37,640 nt of DNA from Candidatus Omnitrophota bacterium. Its GTDB lineage: Bacteria > Omnitrophota > Omnitrophia > Omnitrophales > JACQQS01. How positions within the stretch are numbered: the first letter of the stretch is position 1; every line of letters starts with the position of its first letter. The stretch spans positions 1 to 37,640 of the forward strand of contig JACQQS010000081.1 in the NCBI GenBank assembly GCA_016206925.1, read 5' to 3'. The notes beneath the pieces were generated by a model. The model had not been told where the DNA came from, searched no databases, and saw only the letters and a list, made by a program, of their open reading frames with translations. Positions 14,895-22,934 of the stretch are shown one piece after another. Made by a program: the position numbers and the translations under genes.

Positions 14895-15907
14895 TTATCG
14901 TAATGAAGCCGGATGCCACGCCGGCGCAAGTGGAACACGTTATCGAGAAGATAAAAGAACTGGGTCTTAAACCCAACGTATCCAAAGGCGTTGAACGGAC
15001 GGTCATCGGAGTCATCGGAGTAGATGATCGCGCGCGGGTCGAGCCGCTTGAGGTTTATCCAGGTGTTGATTCCGTTACCCCTATTGGGCGGTCGTACAAA
15101 CTGGTAAGCCGCCGGTTTCACCCTGATAATTCTGTGATATTGGTCGGCCCGAATACCGCCGTTGGCGGCGAAAAAATTGTTGTCATGGCTGGGCCCTGCT
15201 CTGTAGAAAGCCGCGAACAGCTCAAGGCAGTGGGTGATGCGGTCAAGAAGGCGGGTGCGGCATTTCTCCGTGGCGGCGCTTTCAAGCCGCGTACTTCTCC
15301 TTACAGTTTTCAGGGTTTGGGGGAGGAGGGATTGAAATATCTTCGCGAACAGGGGGATGCCTGCGGTCTTCCGGTGGTCACGGAAGTTATGGACACGCGC
15401 CAGGTGGAATTGGTTGTTCAATATGCTGATATGCTTCAGGTCGGCGCAAGGAATATGCAGAACTTTGATCTTTTACGGGAGGTCGGGCAGGCCAAGAAAC
15501 CTATTCTTCTAAAGCGCGGGCTCTCCTCAACAATTGAAGAACTGCTTCTTTCCGCGGAATATATTGCATCAAAAGGGAATATGAAGATCGTTCTCTGTGA
15601 ACGCGGTATCCGGACATTTGAAACTGCAACACGCAACACCATGGATTTAAGCGCTATTCCGGTGCTTAAAGTAGAAACGCATCTTCCCGTCATAGCCGAT
15701 CCATCGCATGGCACGGGCAGTTGGACATACGTCCTTCCCATGGCCCGCGCTGCTGTTGCGGCCGGCGCCGACGGCATTATGATCGAAGTGCATCATGCCC
15801 CCGAAACGGCAAAAAGCGACGGTCCTCAATCGCTCAAGCCGGCTAAATTTGAGATGCTCATGAAAGAAATCAGAGCCGTTGCCGAAGCTATCGGTCGAAG
15901 TGTGTAA
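14891..15907 (+). CDS. aroF: 3-deoxy-7-phosphoheptulonate (DAHP) synthase, class I beta
   Basis: This enzyme condenses phosphoenolpyruvate and erythrose-4-phosphate, the entry step of the shikimate pathway. The N-terminal 70 or so residues form the ferredoxin-like regulatory domain of the Thermotoga-type enzyme ([20 protein letters not shown]). The barrel follows with [51 protein letters not shown] and [10 protein letters not shown]. At 338 residues it matches the Thermotoga maritima/KDO8P-synthase-like group. The regulatory domain in this group mediates feedback by tyrosine or phenylalanine. It overlaps hisC by four bases; a palindromic repeat separates it from tyrA. Confidence 0.95.
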   Translation: MIIVMKPDATPAQVEHVIEKIKELGLKPNVSKGVERTVIGVIGVDDRARVEPLEVYPGVDSVTPIGRSYKLVSRRFHPDNSVILVGPNTAVGGEKIVVMAGPCSVESREQLKAVGDAVKKAGAAFLRGGAFKPRTSPYSFQGLGEEGLKYLREQGDACGLPVVTEVMDTRQVELVVQYADMLQVGARNMQNFDLLREVGQAKKPILLKRGLSSTIEELLLSAEYIASKGNMKIVLCERGIRTFETATRNTMDLSAIPVLKVETHLPVIADPSHGTGSWTYVLPMARAAVAAGADGIMIEVHHAPETAKSDGPQSLKPAKFEMLMKEIRAVAEAIGRSV

Positions 15908-15927
15908 AGTGAAAAAATGCAAGTGAA

Positions 15928-16017
15928 AGCTATCAGCCGTCAGCTATCAGCTTTCAGTCAAAAGCGATCAGCATAAATGCGGTCAGTGACTGACGGCTGA
16001 TAGCTGAAGGCTGAAAA
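15928..16017. repeat. Inverted AGCTATCAGC-type repeats between aroF and tyrA
   Basis: AGCTATCAGCCGTCA (15928-15942) is the exact reverse complement of TGACGGCTGATAGCT (15991-16005), a 15-base stem around a 48-base loop. The left side also repeats CAGCTATCAGCTTTCAG in tandem. In the transcript this could form a long hairpin ahead of tyrA. Confidence 0.75.
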
Positions 16018-16025
16018 GAATTTCT

Positions 16026-16874
16026 ATGCCTCGCAAGATCGCTATTATTGGTTTGGGGTTGATGGGCGGCTCGCTCGGTCTGGCGCTTAAACGGGCCAAA
16101 CCCAGGCCGCGTGTCATCGGTATCAGCCGCTCAAAAAGCAAGGTTCGAAACGCCGTCCGGCTTGGAATTATTGCGGAAGGTACAACTTCGCTTGCAAGCG
16201 GGGTAAGATCGGCCGATCTCGTTGTCATTGCGACTCCCGTTCATACCGTGGCGGCACTCGTTGCTGTCATAGACCGGTTGGCCAAACCGGGCACCGTTGT
16301 GACCGATGTGGGGAGTACCAAATCCGAAATTCTAAAGACCATTCATGGGAAAAAGCTGAAAAACGTTTTGTTTGTAGGATCACATCCCATGGCGGGTTCT
16401 CATCAAACAGGATTCGCGGCAGCGCGCGCCAATCTGTACAAAGATGCATGCGTTTTCGTTATCCGTGAATCGGCGGCGGATAAAAGGGCTCTCGCGAACG
16501 TTGCAAAACTCTGGCGTTCGGTGGGCGGACGCGTTGAAACCGTTACGGCGCGCGCACATGATCAAATTGCGGCAGCCATAAGTCAGTTGCCCCATCTCGT
16601 TGCCATAAGTTTGGTCAATAGTGTTTCCAGCCGGTCGCTGCGTTTTGCCGGGAACGGGTTTCAAGATACCACCCGTGTCGCCCAGGGTGATCCGCACCTT
16701 TGGGTAGATATCATACGGACGAATCGCCGCAATCTTGTCCGAGAAATAAATAAATTCAGCCGGAAGCTGGTACATTTGGCCAAGATATTGAAGAACGATC
16801 AAAAAGGAAAACTTCTCGCCGAGCTTGCCCGGGCGAAGAGGATTCGCAGCCGGATCCAAAAACCCGAAAAATGA
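16026..16874 (+). CDS. tyrA: Prephenate dehydrogenase
   Basis: This NAD-dependent enzyme oxidises and decarboxylates prephenate to 4-hydroxyphenylpyruvate for tyrosine. The Rossmann motif GLGLMGGSLG is at residues 8-17. Family signatures GSHPMAGSHQTGF (about 119-131) and HDQIAAAISQLPHLVA are present, followed by the helical dimerisation domain. It is 282 residues, with no chorismate mutase or ACT domain, so mutase activity is supplied by PheA. It could alternatively use arogenate; that cannot be decided here. The start ATG 16026 has only a weak AAAGAA upstream and follows the palindromic repeat. The stop overlaps the start of the cmk-plsC gene by four bases. Confidence 0.94.
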   Translation: MPRKIAIIGLGLMGGSLGLALKRAKPRPRVIGISRSKSKVRNAVRLGIIAEGTTSLASGVRSADLVVIATPVHTVAALVAVIDRLAKPGTVVTDVGSTKSEILKTIHGKKLKNVLFVGSHPMAGSHQTGFAAARANLYKDACVFVIRESAADKRALANVAKLWRSVGGRVETVTARAHDQIAAAISQLPHLVAISLVNSVSSRSLRFAGNGFQDTTRVAQGDPHLWVDIIRTNRRNLVREINKFSRKLVHLAKILKNDQKGKLLAELARAKRIRSRIQKPEK

Positions 16875-18154
16875 TTATCGCCGTAGACGGTCCCGCCGGT
16901 TCGGGAAAATCGACCGTATGCCGTGAAGTTGCCAAACGTCTCGGCCTGCGTTATGCAGATACCGGCGCTATGTACAGGACGCTTGCCCTTGCCTCAATCC
17001 GTGAAAAAATTTCACCCTCCGACACAAACCAGTTAATTGAACTTGCCCGGCGAATCCCGCTTGAAATACACACTTTAACGAGCGGCCGGTTCGAGATCTT
17101 TCTGGCTGGCGAGAAAGTCACCGAAACCATCCGCGAGCCCGCCGTCAATCAAATCGTAAGTTTGATTGCGCGCATTCCCGAAGTCCGCACGGAAATGGTC
17201 AAACGGCAGCGCGCTCTAGCCAAGAGCGGCTATCTCATCATGGAGGGGCGGGACATTTCAACCGTAGTTCTGCCCGATGCGGAGTTCAAGTTTTATTTGG
17301 ATGCCGATCCGTCCGTGCGTGCGGAGCGACGTTGGAAAGAAGATCAGGCCAAAGGCACCGTGTCGCCGCTTTCACGCGTTCAGGAGGACCAGGCGAAAAG
17401 GGATGAAATGGACCGCACGCGGGACGTGAGTCCGCTTCGCGTTGCCTCAAATGCGATCTGCATTGATACGACCGGGAAAAGAGTCGGCGAAGTCGTACAC
17501 ATTATTCTCGGAAAAATGAACGTGAAAAGAGAAAAGTTTAACGCGTTCTACGCGGTGACGAGACGATTTCTTTGGCTTTTGGCAAAAGCGGGATTCGGTC
17601 TCGAAATTCAAGGCGCCGAAAACATCCCCCAGCACGGTGGATTTATCATTGCCGCAAACCACCGGAGCTTTTTAGATCCTGTTGTTGCGGCCATCGCTTC
17701 ACCGCGGCAATTGACATTTCTCGCGCGTCACACGCTTTTTCGCAACGTTCTCTTCGGTATACTCATCCGGGGCTTGAACGCCCGTCCGATTAAACGGGCT
17801 TCCGCCGATCGAAATGCCCTCCGTTTGGCGGCAGGACTGATCATGGCGGGGAACGGAATACTTTTGTTTCCCGAAGGAACGCGCAGTGCGGATGGAGGTT
17901 TTCTGACACCTAAGGGTGGTTTGGGTTACCTGGCGGTTAAATTGGGCTGTCCGGTGGTTCCGATGTGTATTAAAGGTACTTTTGAGACATTTCCACGGCA
18001 TGCCAAATGGCCAAGGCAGGGCAAGATTTCCGTCCGCTTAGGGCGGGCTGTCCATGGGGATGATTTCGGCAAAGGTATCGATGATGGTGATTTATATCTT
18101 CTTATAGTTAAAGAGGTTATGAGGAATATAGAGATTCTCTTTTCCAGCGCTTAA
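16871..18154 (+). CDS. cmk: Fused cytidylate kinase and 1-acylglycerol-3-phosphate acyltransferase
   Basis: One 427-residue reading frame carries two enzymes. Residues 1-215 are cytidylate kinase, which phosphorylates CMP and dCMP: P-loop GPAGSGKST at 7-15, RYADTGAMYRTLA, and GRDISTVVLPDAEFKFYLDA. Residues 220-427 are a PlsC-type acyltransferase with the catalytic NHRSFLD (HX4D), the FPEGTRS phosphate-binding motif and a late CPVVPMCIKG. This step makes phosphatidic acid at the membrane. There is no stop or frameshift between them. An ATG at 17516 could in principle start a separate acyltransferase, but it lacks a good ribosome site. In many bacteria cmk and plsC are separate neighbours ahead of rpsA, so fusion of adjacent genes is a natural origin. 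Confidence 0.9.
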   Translation: MIIAVDGPAGSGKSTVCREVAKRLGLRYADTGAMYRTLALASIREKISPSDTNQLIELARRIPLEIHTLTSGRFEIFLAGEKVTETIREPAVNQIVSLIARIPEVRTEMVKRQRALAKSGYLIMEGRDISTVVLPDAEFKFYLDADPSVRAERRWKEDQAKGTVSPLSRVQEDQAKRDEMDRTRDVSPLRVASNAICIDTTGKRVGEVVHIILGKMNVKREKFNAFYAVTRRFLWLLAKAGFGLEIQGAENIPQHGGFIIAANHRSFLDPVVAAIASPRQLTFLARHTLFRNVLFGILIRGLNARPIKRASADRNALRLAAGLIMAGNGILLFPEGTRSADGGFLTPKGGLGYLAVKLGCPVVPMCIKGTFETFPRHAKWPRQGKISVRLGRAVHGDDFGKGIDDGDLYLLIVKEVMRNIEILFSSA

Positions 18155-18208
18155 ATAATTCTTCAAATACTCCATAACTTCATCTTTAAATTAGGAAGGG
18201 CACTAGTA

Positions 18209-18214
18209 TATAAT
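18209..18214 (+). promoter_or_regulatory. -10 box of an rpsA promoter
   Basis: A perfect TATAAT lies directly before the ATG at 18215; the -35 (TTTAAA, 18185-18190, spacer 18) is weak. A start near 18221 would put ATG 18215 outside the mRNA, favouring ATG 18263 as the translation start. Confidence 0.5.
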
Positions 18215-18262
18215 ATGCGACTGTTTTTCATTTCTTCCCGAGGGGGTTGTACAAGAAACCAA

Positions 18263-19930
18263 ATGAAGTTTATCGAAAAAAAGAAAACACCCAAGAAACC
18301 AGCTAAATCTTCCACATCAGAAATACCCGCAGATAGTCAAGAAAATCAGCTCGCCGCGCTGTATGAATCCAGTTTAGCCGATGTTCAGGAAAACTCGATC
18401 GTTCAGGGTGTTGTCGTCGAAATCAAGAAGCGGCAAGCCATCGTCGATATCGGTTACAAATCGGAAGGAATCCTCGACATCGATGAATTTCCGGAGCCGG
18501 AGAAAATCCGTGTCGGCAGTGAAGTAGAAGTCCTTTTCGAATCCTATGATGACGAACAGGGCATTGTCATTCTCAGCAAGCGGAAAGCCGACCGCCTCAA
18601 ATGCTGGAACGACATCGTAGCGACTTCCGGAGAAGGCAGTATCGTCGAGGGGAAAATATTCAAGAAGGTCCGCGGCGGATTCATGGTCGATATCGGTATG
18701 GAAGCATTTCTTCCCGCTTCACTGGTTGCATTGAAACCCACCAAGAATCTGGACCAGTTTTTAGGCCAGACGCTGAAGTTCAAGATCGTTAAATTAAATC
18801 ATCGGAGAAGAAATATTGTCCTTTCCAGAAAAGATTTTCTGGAGCAGGAACAGCAGTCTCAACGGTCGAAAATTTTGGGCGAAATGACCGAGGGCAAAGT
18901 GCTGAAGGGCCGTGTGAAAAACATTACGGATTTCGGCGTATTTATCGATTTGGGTGGCGTGGACGGTCTTCTGCACATTACCGACATGAGCTGGGGGCGC
19001 GTTGCACACCCTTCCGAACTGGTTTCTCTGGGCCAGGAGCTGGAGCTGACGGTGGTCGGTTACGACAAGGAGACGCAGCGTATTTCTTTGGGATTGAAAC
19101 AGCTTACCTCGAATCCCTGGCAAACCGTCGAATCGAAATACAAGACCGGAAGCCGGATCCGGGGCAAGGTGGTCAACATATTGCCCTACGGAGCGTTCGT
19201 CGAGCTTGAAAAGGGTATTGAAGGACTGGTTCATGTGAGCGAGCTTTCCTGGACCAAACGTATTGCCCATCCCTCTGAAGTGCTGAACGTGGGCGATGAA
19301 GTGGAAGCCGTCATTTTGAACGTTGATGTTGCCGGCAAAAAGATCGCGCTTGGGATCAAGCAGATAGAGGCGGATCCCTGGAAAGATGTGCACGAGCGTT
19401 ACAAGGTTGGCCAGACCATCGAGGGTGTTATCCGGAACGTCACGGATTACGGCGCGTTCATCGAGCTTGAACCGGGCATCGGCGGCCTCATCCACATTTC
19501 CGATATGTCCTGGACAAAAAAGATCAATCATCCGACCGAGGTTGTGAACAAAGGCGACCAGGTGAAGTTGAAAATTCTAAGTATCGATGCGGAACAAAAG
19601 AAAATTTCGCTTGGCATTAAACAGCTGGCCAAAGATCCCTGGCTTGAAGTCACCGAAAAACTTCCTGTAAATCAAATCGTAGAGGGCCGGGTGACCAAGG
19701 TAACTAATTTTGGTGTCTTTGTGGAGGTTTTGAATGATATCGAAGGGCTTCTGCACATTTCCGAAATTCCGGAAGATGTGGCCACGCTGGAGGAACGTTT
19801 CCGGCCCGGCGATGAAGTCCGGGTCATGGTCCTCCGGGTCGATCCGCCCGCGCGCAAGATCGCTTTGTCGCTCAAGGGCGTATTGGTCGGTTCCGGCCGT
19901 CCCCAGGTTAAAAACGAAGAGGACGAATAG
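18263..19930 (+). CDS. rpsA: 30S ribosomal protein S1
   Basis: S1 helps the ribosome bind and unfold mRNA leaders. The product has six S1 RNA-binding repeats at about residues 45-111, 127-192, 213-283, 298-370, 385-457 and 472-544. The last four are typical, with phrases such as NITDFGVFIDLGGVDGLLHI and HVSELSWTKRIAHPSEV. The protein is 555 residues from ATG 18263, close to the six-repeat Gram-negative form. The upstream ATG at 18215 is in frame and would add 16 residues, but it sits directly after the TATAAT box. The ribosome site is poor: GAGGGGG ends 16 bases before ATG 18263, as often in S1 genes. tyrS follows after 37 bases. Confidence 0.93.
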   Translation: MKFIEKKKTPKKPAKSSTSEIPADSQENQLAALYESSLADVQENSIVQGVVVEIKKRQAIVDIGYKSEGILDIDEFPEPEKIRVGSEVEVLFESYDDEQGIVILSKRKADRLKCWNDIVATSGEGSIVEGKIFKKVRGGFMVDIGMEAFLPASLVALKPTKNLDQFLGQTLKFKIVKLNHRRRNIVLSRKDFLEQEQQSQRSKILGEMTEGKVLKGRVKNITDFGVFIDLGGVDGLLHITDMSWGRVAHPSELVSLGQELELTVVGYDKETQRISLGLKQLTSNPWQTVESKYKTGSRIRGKVVNILPYGAFVELEKGIEGLVHVSELSWTKRIAHPSEVLNVGDEVEAVILNVDVAGKKIALGIKQIEADPWKDVHERYKVGQTIEGVIRNVTDYGAFIELEPGIGGLIHISDMSWTKKINHPTEVVNKGDQVKLKILSIDAEQKKISLGIKQLAKDPWLEVTEKLPVNQIVEGRVTKVTNFGVFVEVLNDIEGLLHISEIPEDVATLEERFRPGDEVRVMVLRVDPPARKIALSLKGVLVGSGRPQVKNEEDE

Positions 19931-19967
19931 TTTTTAACAACCAACCTATTCCACGGATTTTCCCGCG

Positions 19968-21182
19968 ATGACCGTTGATGAGCAGCTTCGTGTATTTTGC
20001 CGGGACACCGTAGATTGCATCGACGAAGCAGATCTCGAGCAGAAGCTCGCACGGTCCCTCAAGGAAAAGAAGCCCCTCAAAATCAAGTATGGCGCTGACC
20101 CTTCTTCTCCCCACCTGCACCTCGGCCACACCGTGCCGCTTAGAAAACTCCGGGCCATTCAGGAGCTCGGCCATCAGATTATCTTCTTGATCGGCGATTT
20201 TACGGCCCGTATCGGAGATCCGTCTCAGCAATACCAGACCAGGCCGAAGCTCGGCCGAAGCGAAATTGCGAAGAACGCGAAGACATACCAGGAGCAGGTT
20301 TTCCGGATTCTGGATCGAAAGCGGACAAAGGTGGTCTACAACTCAGCGTGGCTCGACAATCTCAAACCGGATGATTTTCTGTCGCTTATGAGTCAATACA
20401 CCGTAGCCCGCATTCTGGAGCGGGATGATTTCAGCCGGCGTTACAAAGATAAAAAGCCCATTACACTGTTGGAATTTATGTATCCGCTTCTTCAGGGTTA
20501 TGATTCCGTCGAACTTAAATCAGATGTAGAACTTGGCGGCACGGACCAGAAATTCAACCTGTTGGTCGGGCGCGAACTTCAGCGGCTCTGGAACCAGGAG
20601 CCGCAGGTCGTTTTGACGCTACCCATACTCGAGGGAACGGACGGCGAAAGAAAAATGAGCAAGAGCCTTGGCAATGCCATTGGTCTGGAAGACACACCCA
20701 CGAATATGTTTGGCGGCCTGATGTCGATACCGGACAAGCTGATCGCGCGGTATTTCCGTTACTTAACGGATACGGATGAAAAAGAATTGAAAGCACTCGA
20801 AGGTGGTTTGGAGAGCGGAAAGCTCCATCCGCGGAAAGAGAAAGCGCGCCTGGCGAATTGCCTGGTCTCCATGTATCACGGTGCCGGGGAGGCCGCCCGT
20901 GCGGAAGCTGAATTTGACCGGGTATTTAAGTCCGGAGATCTGCCGGATGAGATTCAGGAATACCGCGTGAAAGAAATGAAAATGGATCTCGTCAGCCTGT
21001 TGGCCAAAGTGGGACTTGCGGAAAGCAAGGGCGCCGCGCGGCGGCTTATCCAGCAGGGAGCGGTTGAAGTGGACCGCCGGCTTGAGAAGGAGCCAACCGC
21101 TGTCATCTTGTTAAATGAGCCGCGGCTCATACGCTGCGGCAAGCGGAAGTTTGCGCGCGTCTCAGGAGTGACGCATGATTAA
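19968..21182 (+). CDS. tyrS: Tyrosyl-tRNA synthetase
   Basis: This class I synthetase charges tRNA-Tyr. The HIGH-type motif is PHLHLGHTVPLRK (about residues 48-60), and the KMSKS motif is GERKMSKSLGN. GDFTARIGDPSQ and the ELGGTDQKFNLLVGR segment belong to the TyrRS type that is sometimes called TyrZ. Residues 340-400 are the C-terminal S4 RNA-binding domain (SKGAARRLIQQGAVEVDRR). The 404-residue length is normal. It follows rpsA after a short gap with no obvious ribosome site. Its stop overlaps the ABC ATPase start by 8 bases, so that exporter may be expressed together with it. Confidence 0.95.
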   Translation: MTVDEQLRVFCRDTVDCIDEADLEQKLARSLKEKKPLKIKYGADPSSPHLHLGHTVPLRKLRAIQELGHQIIFLIGDFTARIGDPSQQYQTRPKLGRSEIAKNAKTYQEQVFRILDRKRTKVVYNSAWLDNLKPDDFLSLMSQYTVARILERDDFSRRYKDKKPITLLEFMYPLLQGYDSVELKSDVELGGTDQKFNLLVGRELQRLWNQEPQVVLTLPILEGTDGERKMSKSLGNAIGLEDTPTNMFGGLMSIPDKLIARYFRYLTDTDEKELKALEGGLESGKLHPRKEKARLANCLVSMYHGAGEAARAEAEFDRVFKSGDLPDEIQEYRVKEMKMDLVSLLAKVGLAESKGAARRLIQQGAVEVDRRLEKEPTAVILLNEPRLIRCGKRKFARVSGVTHD

Positions 21183-22149
21183 AGTAGAAAATGTAAGCAA
21201 GAATTTCGGAAAGACCAAAGCCCTGGACTCCGTCAGCTTCGAAGTACTGCGCGGTGAGGTTGTCGGAATTCTCGGTCCGAACGGCGCGGGCAAGACGACG
21301 CTGATACGCATTCTGACCGGCTTTTTCCCGCCCTCGGAAGGAAAGGTATTGATTGACGGTTTGGATCTTTCGAAAGATTTGAGGGCCGTACAGCGCCTCA
21401 TCGGATATCTGCCCGAATCGGCGCCTCTTTATAAGGAAATGACGCCGCATGAAATCATCACTTTTTCGGCAAGAATGAAGGGCGTAGACTCCGCTCTTTT
21501 GAAGCGTGATGTTGAAAGAACGCTGGAAATATGTGGAATTGCATCCGTGAGAAATTGTCTGGTCGGGACGCTGTCAAAAGGTTTCCGGCAGAGGACAGCG
21601 CTCGGAGCGGCTTTGGTCGGCTCGCCGCGCATATTAATATTGGATGAGCCGACCAGCGGGCTTGATCCGGAACAAATCATCGAGATCCGCGATCTCATCC
21701 GGAATTTGAGCGGGGATCGGACGGTCATTCTTTCCACGCATATTCTTCACGAAGCAGCTCAGTTGACGGAACGCGTTCTGATTCTCCAGGGCGGGCGGCT
21801 TCTGGCTTCCGACAGGCTGGAAAATTTGCGGGAGGCGCTCAGTTCAAGTCAGGATATTTTGGCAAGCATCGCAGGCCCTTCATGGCAAATTGTGTCATGC
21901 ATATCCGGCATTCCTTTGGTGACCGAGGTGCGGCTGGTCACCGAGGCTTTGGAAGACGGAAAACCCGCTCAATATTTGATTCGAACCTCGGATCCGGATT
22001 TGGTTTGCGCGGAAATATCGAAGCGGCTCGTGGAATCCGGTTACCGGTTGGCTGAACTCAAAAGATGCGTCCCCACACTTGAAGAAATTTATTTGAAGAG
22101 CGTACGCCGGAGCGCCTTTCAGAAACTGGTTGTCTCTCCCGCAGATTGA
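21175..22149 (+). CDS. ABC transporter ATPase, GldA/CcmA-like
   Basis: This ATP-binding subunit probably works with the permease encoded next. Walker A is GPNGAGKTTLIR near residue 34, the signature is LSKGFRQRTALG (the GldA/NosF-like variant of LSGGQ), and Walker B is ILILDEPTSGLDP with the switch histidine in STHILHEA. The protein is 324 residues; the last 100 or so form the extra C-terminal domain seen in export-type ABC-2 ATPases. The order ATPase, ABC-2 permease, GldG-like protein and DUF4340 protein is a recurring cluster in many Gram-negative phyla. In Bacteroidetes, GldA/F/G support gliding, but in most genomes the substrate is unknown. The start overlaps tyrS. Confidence 0.92.
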   Translation: MIKVENVSKNFGKTKALDSVSFEVLRGEVVGILGPNGAGKTTLIRILTGFFPPSEGKVLIDGLDLSKDLRAVQRLIGYLPESAPLYKEMTPHEIITFSARMKGVDSALLKRDVERTLEICGIASVRNCLVGTLSKGFRQRTALGAALVGSPRILILDEPTSGLDPEQIIEIRDLIRNLSGDRTVILSTHILHEAAQLTERVLILQGGRLLASDRLENLREALSSSQDILASIAGPSWQIVSCISGIPLVTEVRLVTEALEDGKPAQYLIRTSDPDLVCAEISKRLVESGYRLAELKRCVPTLEEIYLKSVRRSAFQKLVVSPAD

Positions 22150-22157
22150 GCCGTCTT

Positions 22158-22934
22158 ATGAACGCTGTTTGGGCCGTCTTTCAGAAAGATCTGGGAATCT
22201 ATCTGAAGTCCTATCCCGCCTATCTTGCCGCCGCCGTATTTCTGGCCGTTACCGGCTATTTTTTCTACTGGGAGCTGAATTATTTCAGCCTTGTTTGTTA
22301 TCGCGTGGCCAGCAGTCCCGAGCTTCAAGGTGAGGGACTTAACCTGACCGATGCCGTGCTCAGTACATTTTTCATGAATACGGCCGTAGTGCTCCTGCTG
22401 GTTCTTCCCATGGTCAGCATGCGTTCGTTTGCGGAGGAAAGAAAACTCGGTACCCTCGAAACGCTGCTGACGTATCCGGCCAGCGACGCAGCCGTGCTTT
22501 CCGGCAAATTCATTTCGGTCTGGTGCGTTGCGCTGATCATGGTTGCGCCCACGGCCATTTTCATCCTCATTTCCAGGTCTGTCGGAGGCGTTTTTGATTT
22601 GCGCGTTGTTGCCACGGCATATACGGGTTTGTTCCTCTTGTGCGGGGCTTTCGCAGCGCTCGGGATTTTGACTTCGGTGATGACCGAAAGTCAGCTGGTG
22701 AGCGTTGTTCTGTCGTTCGGTTTTCTTGTGCTTTTCTGGATGATCGGATGGGGGGCCGAAATTTTGGGCCATCAGCCGGCAGCGGCGCTCCAGGCGCTTT
22801 CCATATTTGAACATTTCCGGAATTTCACGAAAGGCATCGTGCATGTTCGAGACGTCGTTTATTTTGCGCTTTTTACACTTTTCTTCCTGATCATAACCAA
22901 AGAGCGGCTCGGAACCAGGCGGTGGGCCCGATGA
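22158..22934 (+). CDS. ABC-2 type permease, GldF-like
   Basis: This 258-residue inner-membrane protein has about six membrane segments: around AAAVFLAVTGYFFYW, AVVLLLVLPMVSM, VWCVALIMVAPTAIFILIS, GLFLLCGAFAALGIL, VVLSFGFLVLFWMIGW and VVYFALFTLFFLII. The stretch SMRSFAEERKLGTLETLLTYP is the characteristic cytoplasmic loop of ABC-2 exporters such as GldF and NosY. ATG 22158 is preferred; a TTG at 22146 in the ATPase stop region would add four residues. The end overlaps the next gene (ATGA), so the subunits are co-translated. The transported substrate is not known. Confidence 0.9.
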   Translation: MNAVWAVFQKDLGIYLKSYPAYLAAAVFLAVTGYFFYWELNYFSLVCYRVASSPELQGEGLNLTDAVLSTFFMNTAVVLLLVLPMVSMRSFAEERKLGTLETLLTYPASDAAVLSGKFISVWCVALIMVAPTAIFILISRSVGGVFDLRVVATAYTGLFLLCGAFAALGILTSVMTESQLVSVVLSFGFLVLFWMIGWGAEILGHQPAAALQALSIFEHFRNFTKGIVHVRDVVYFALFTLFFLIITKERLGTRRWAR

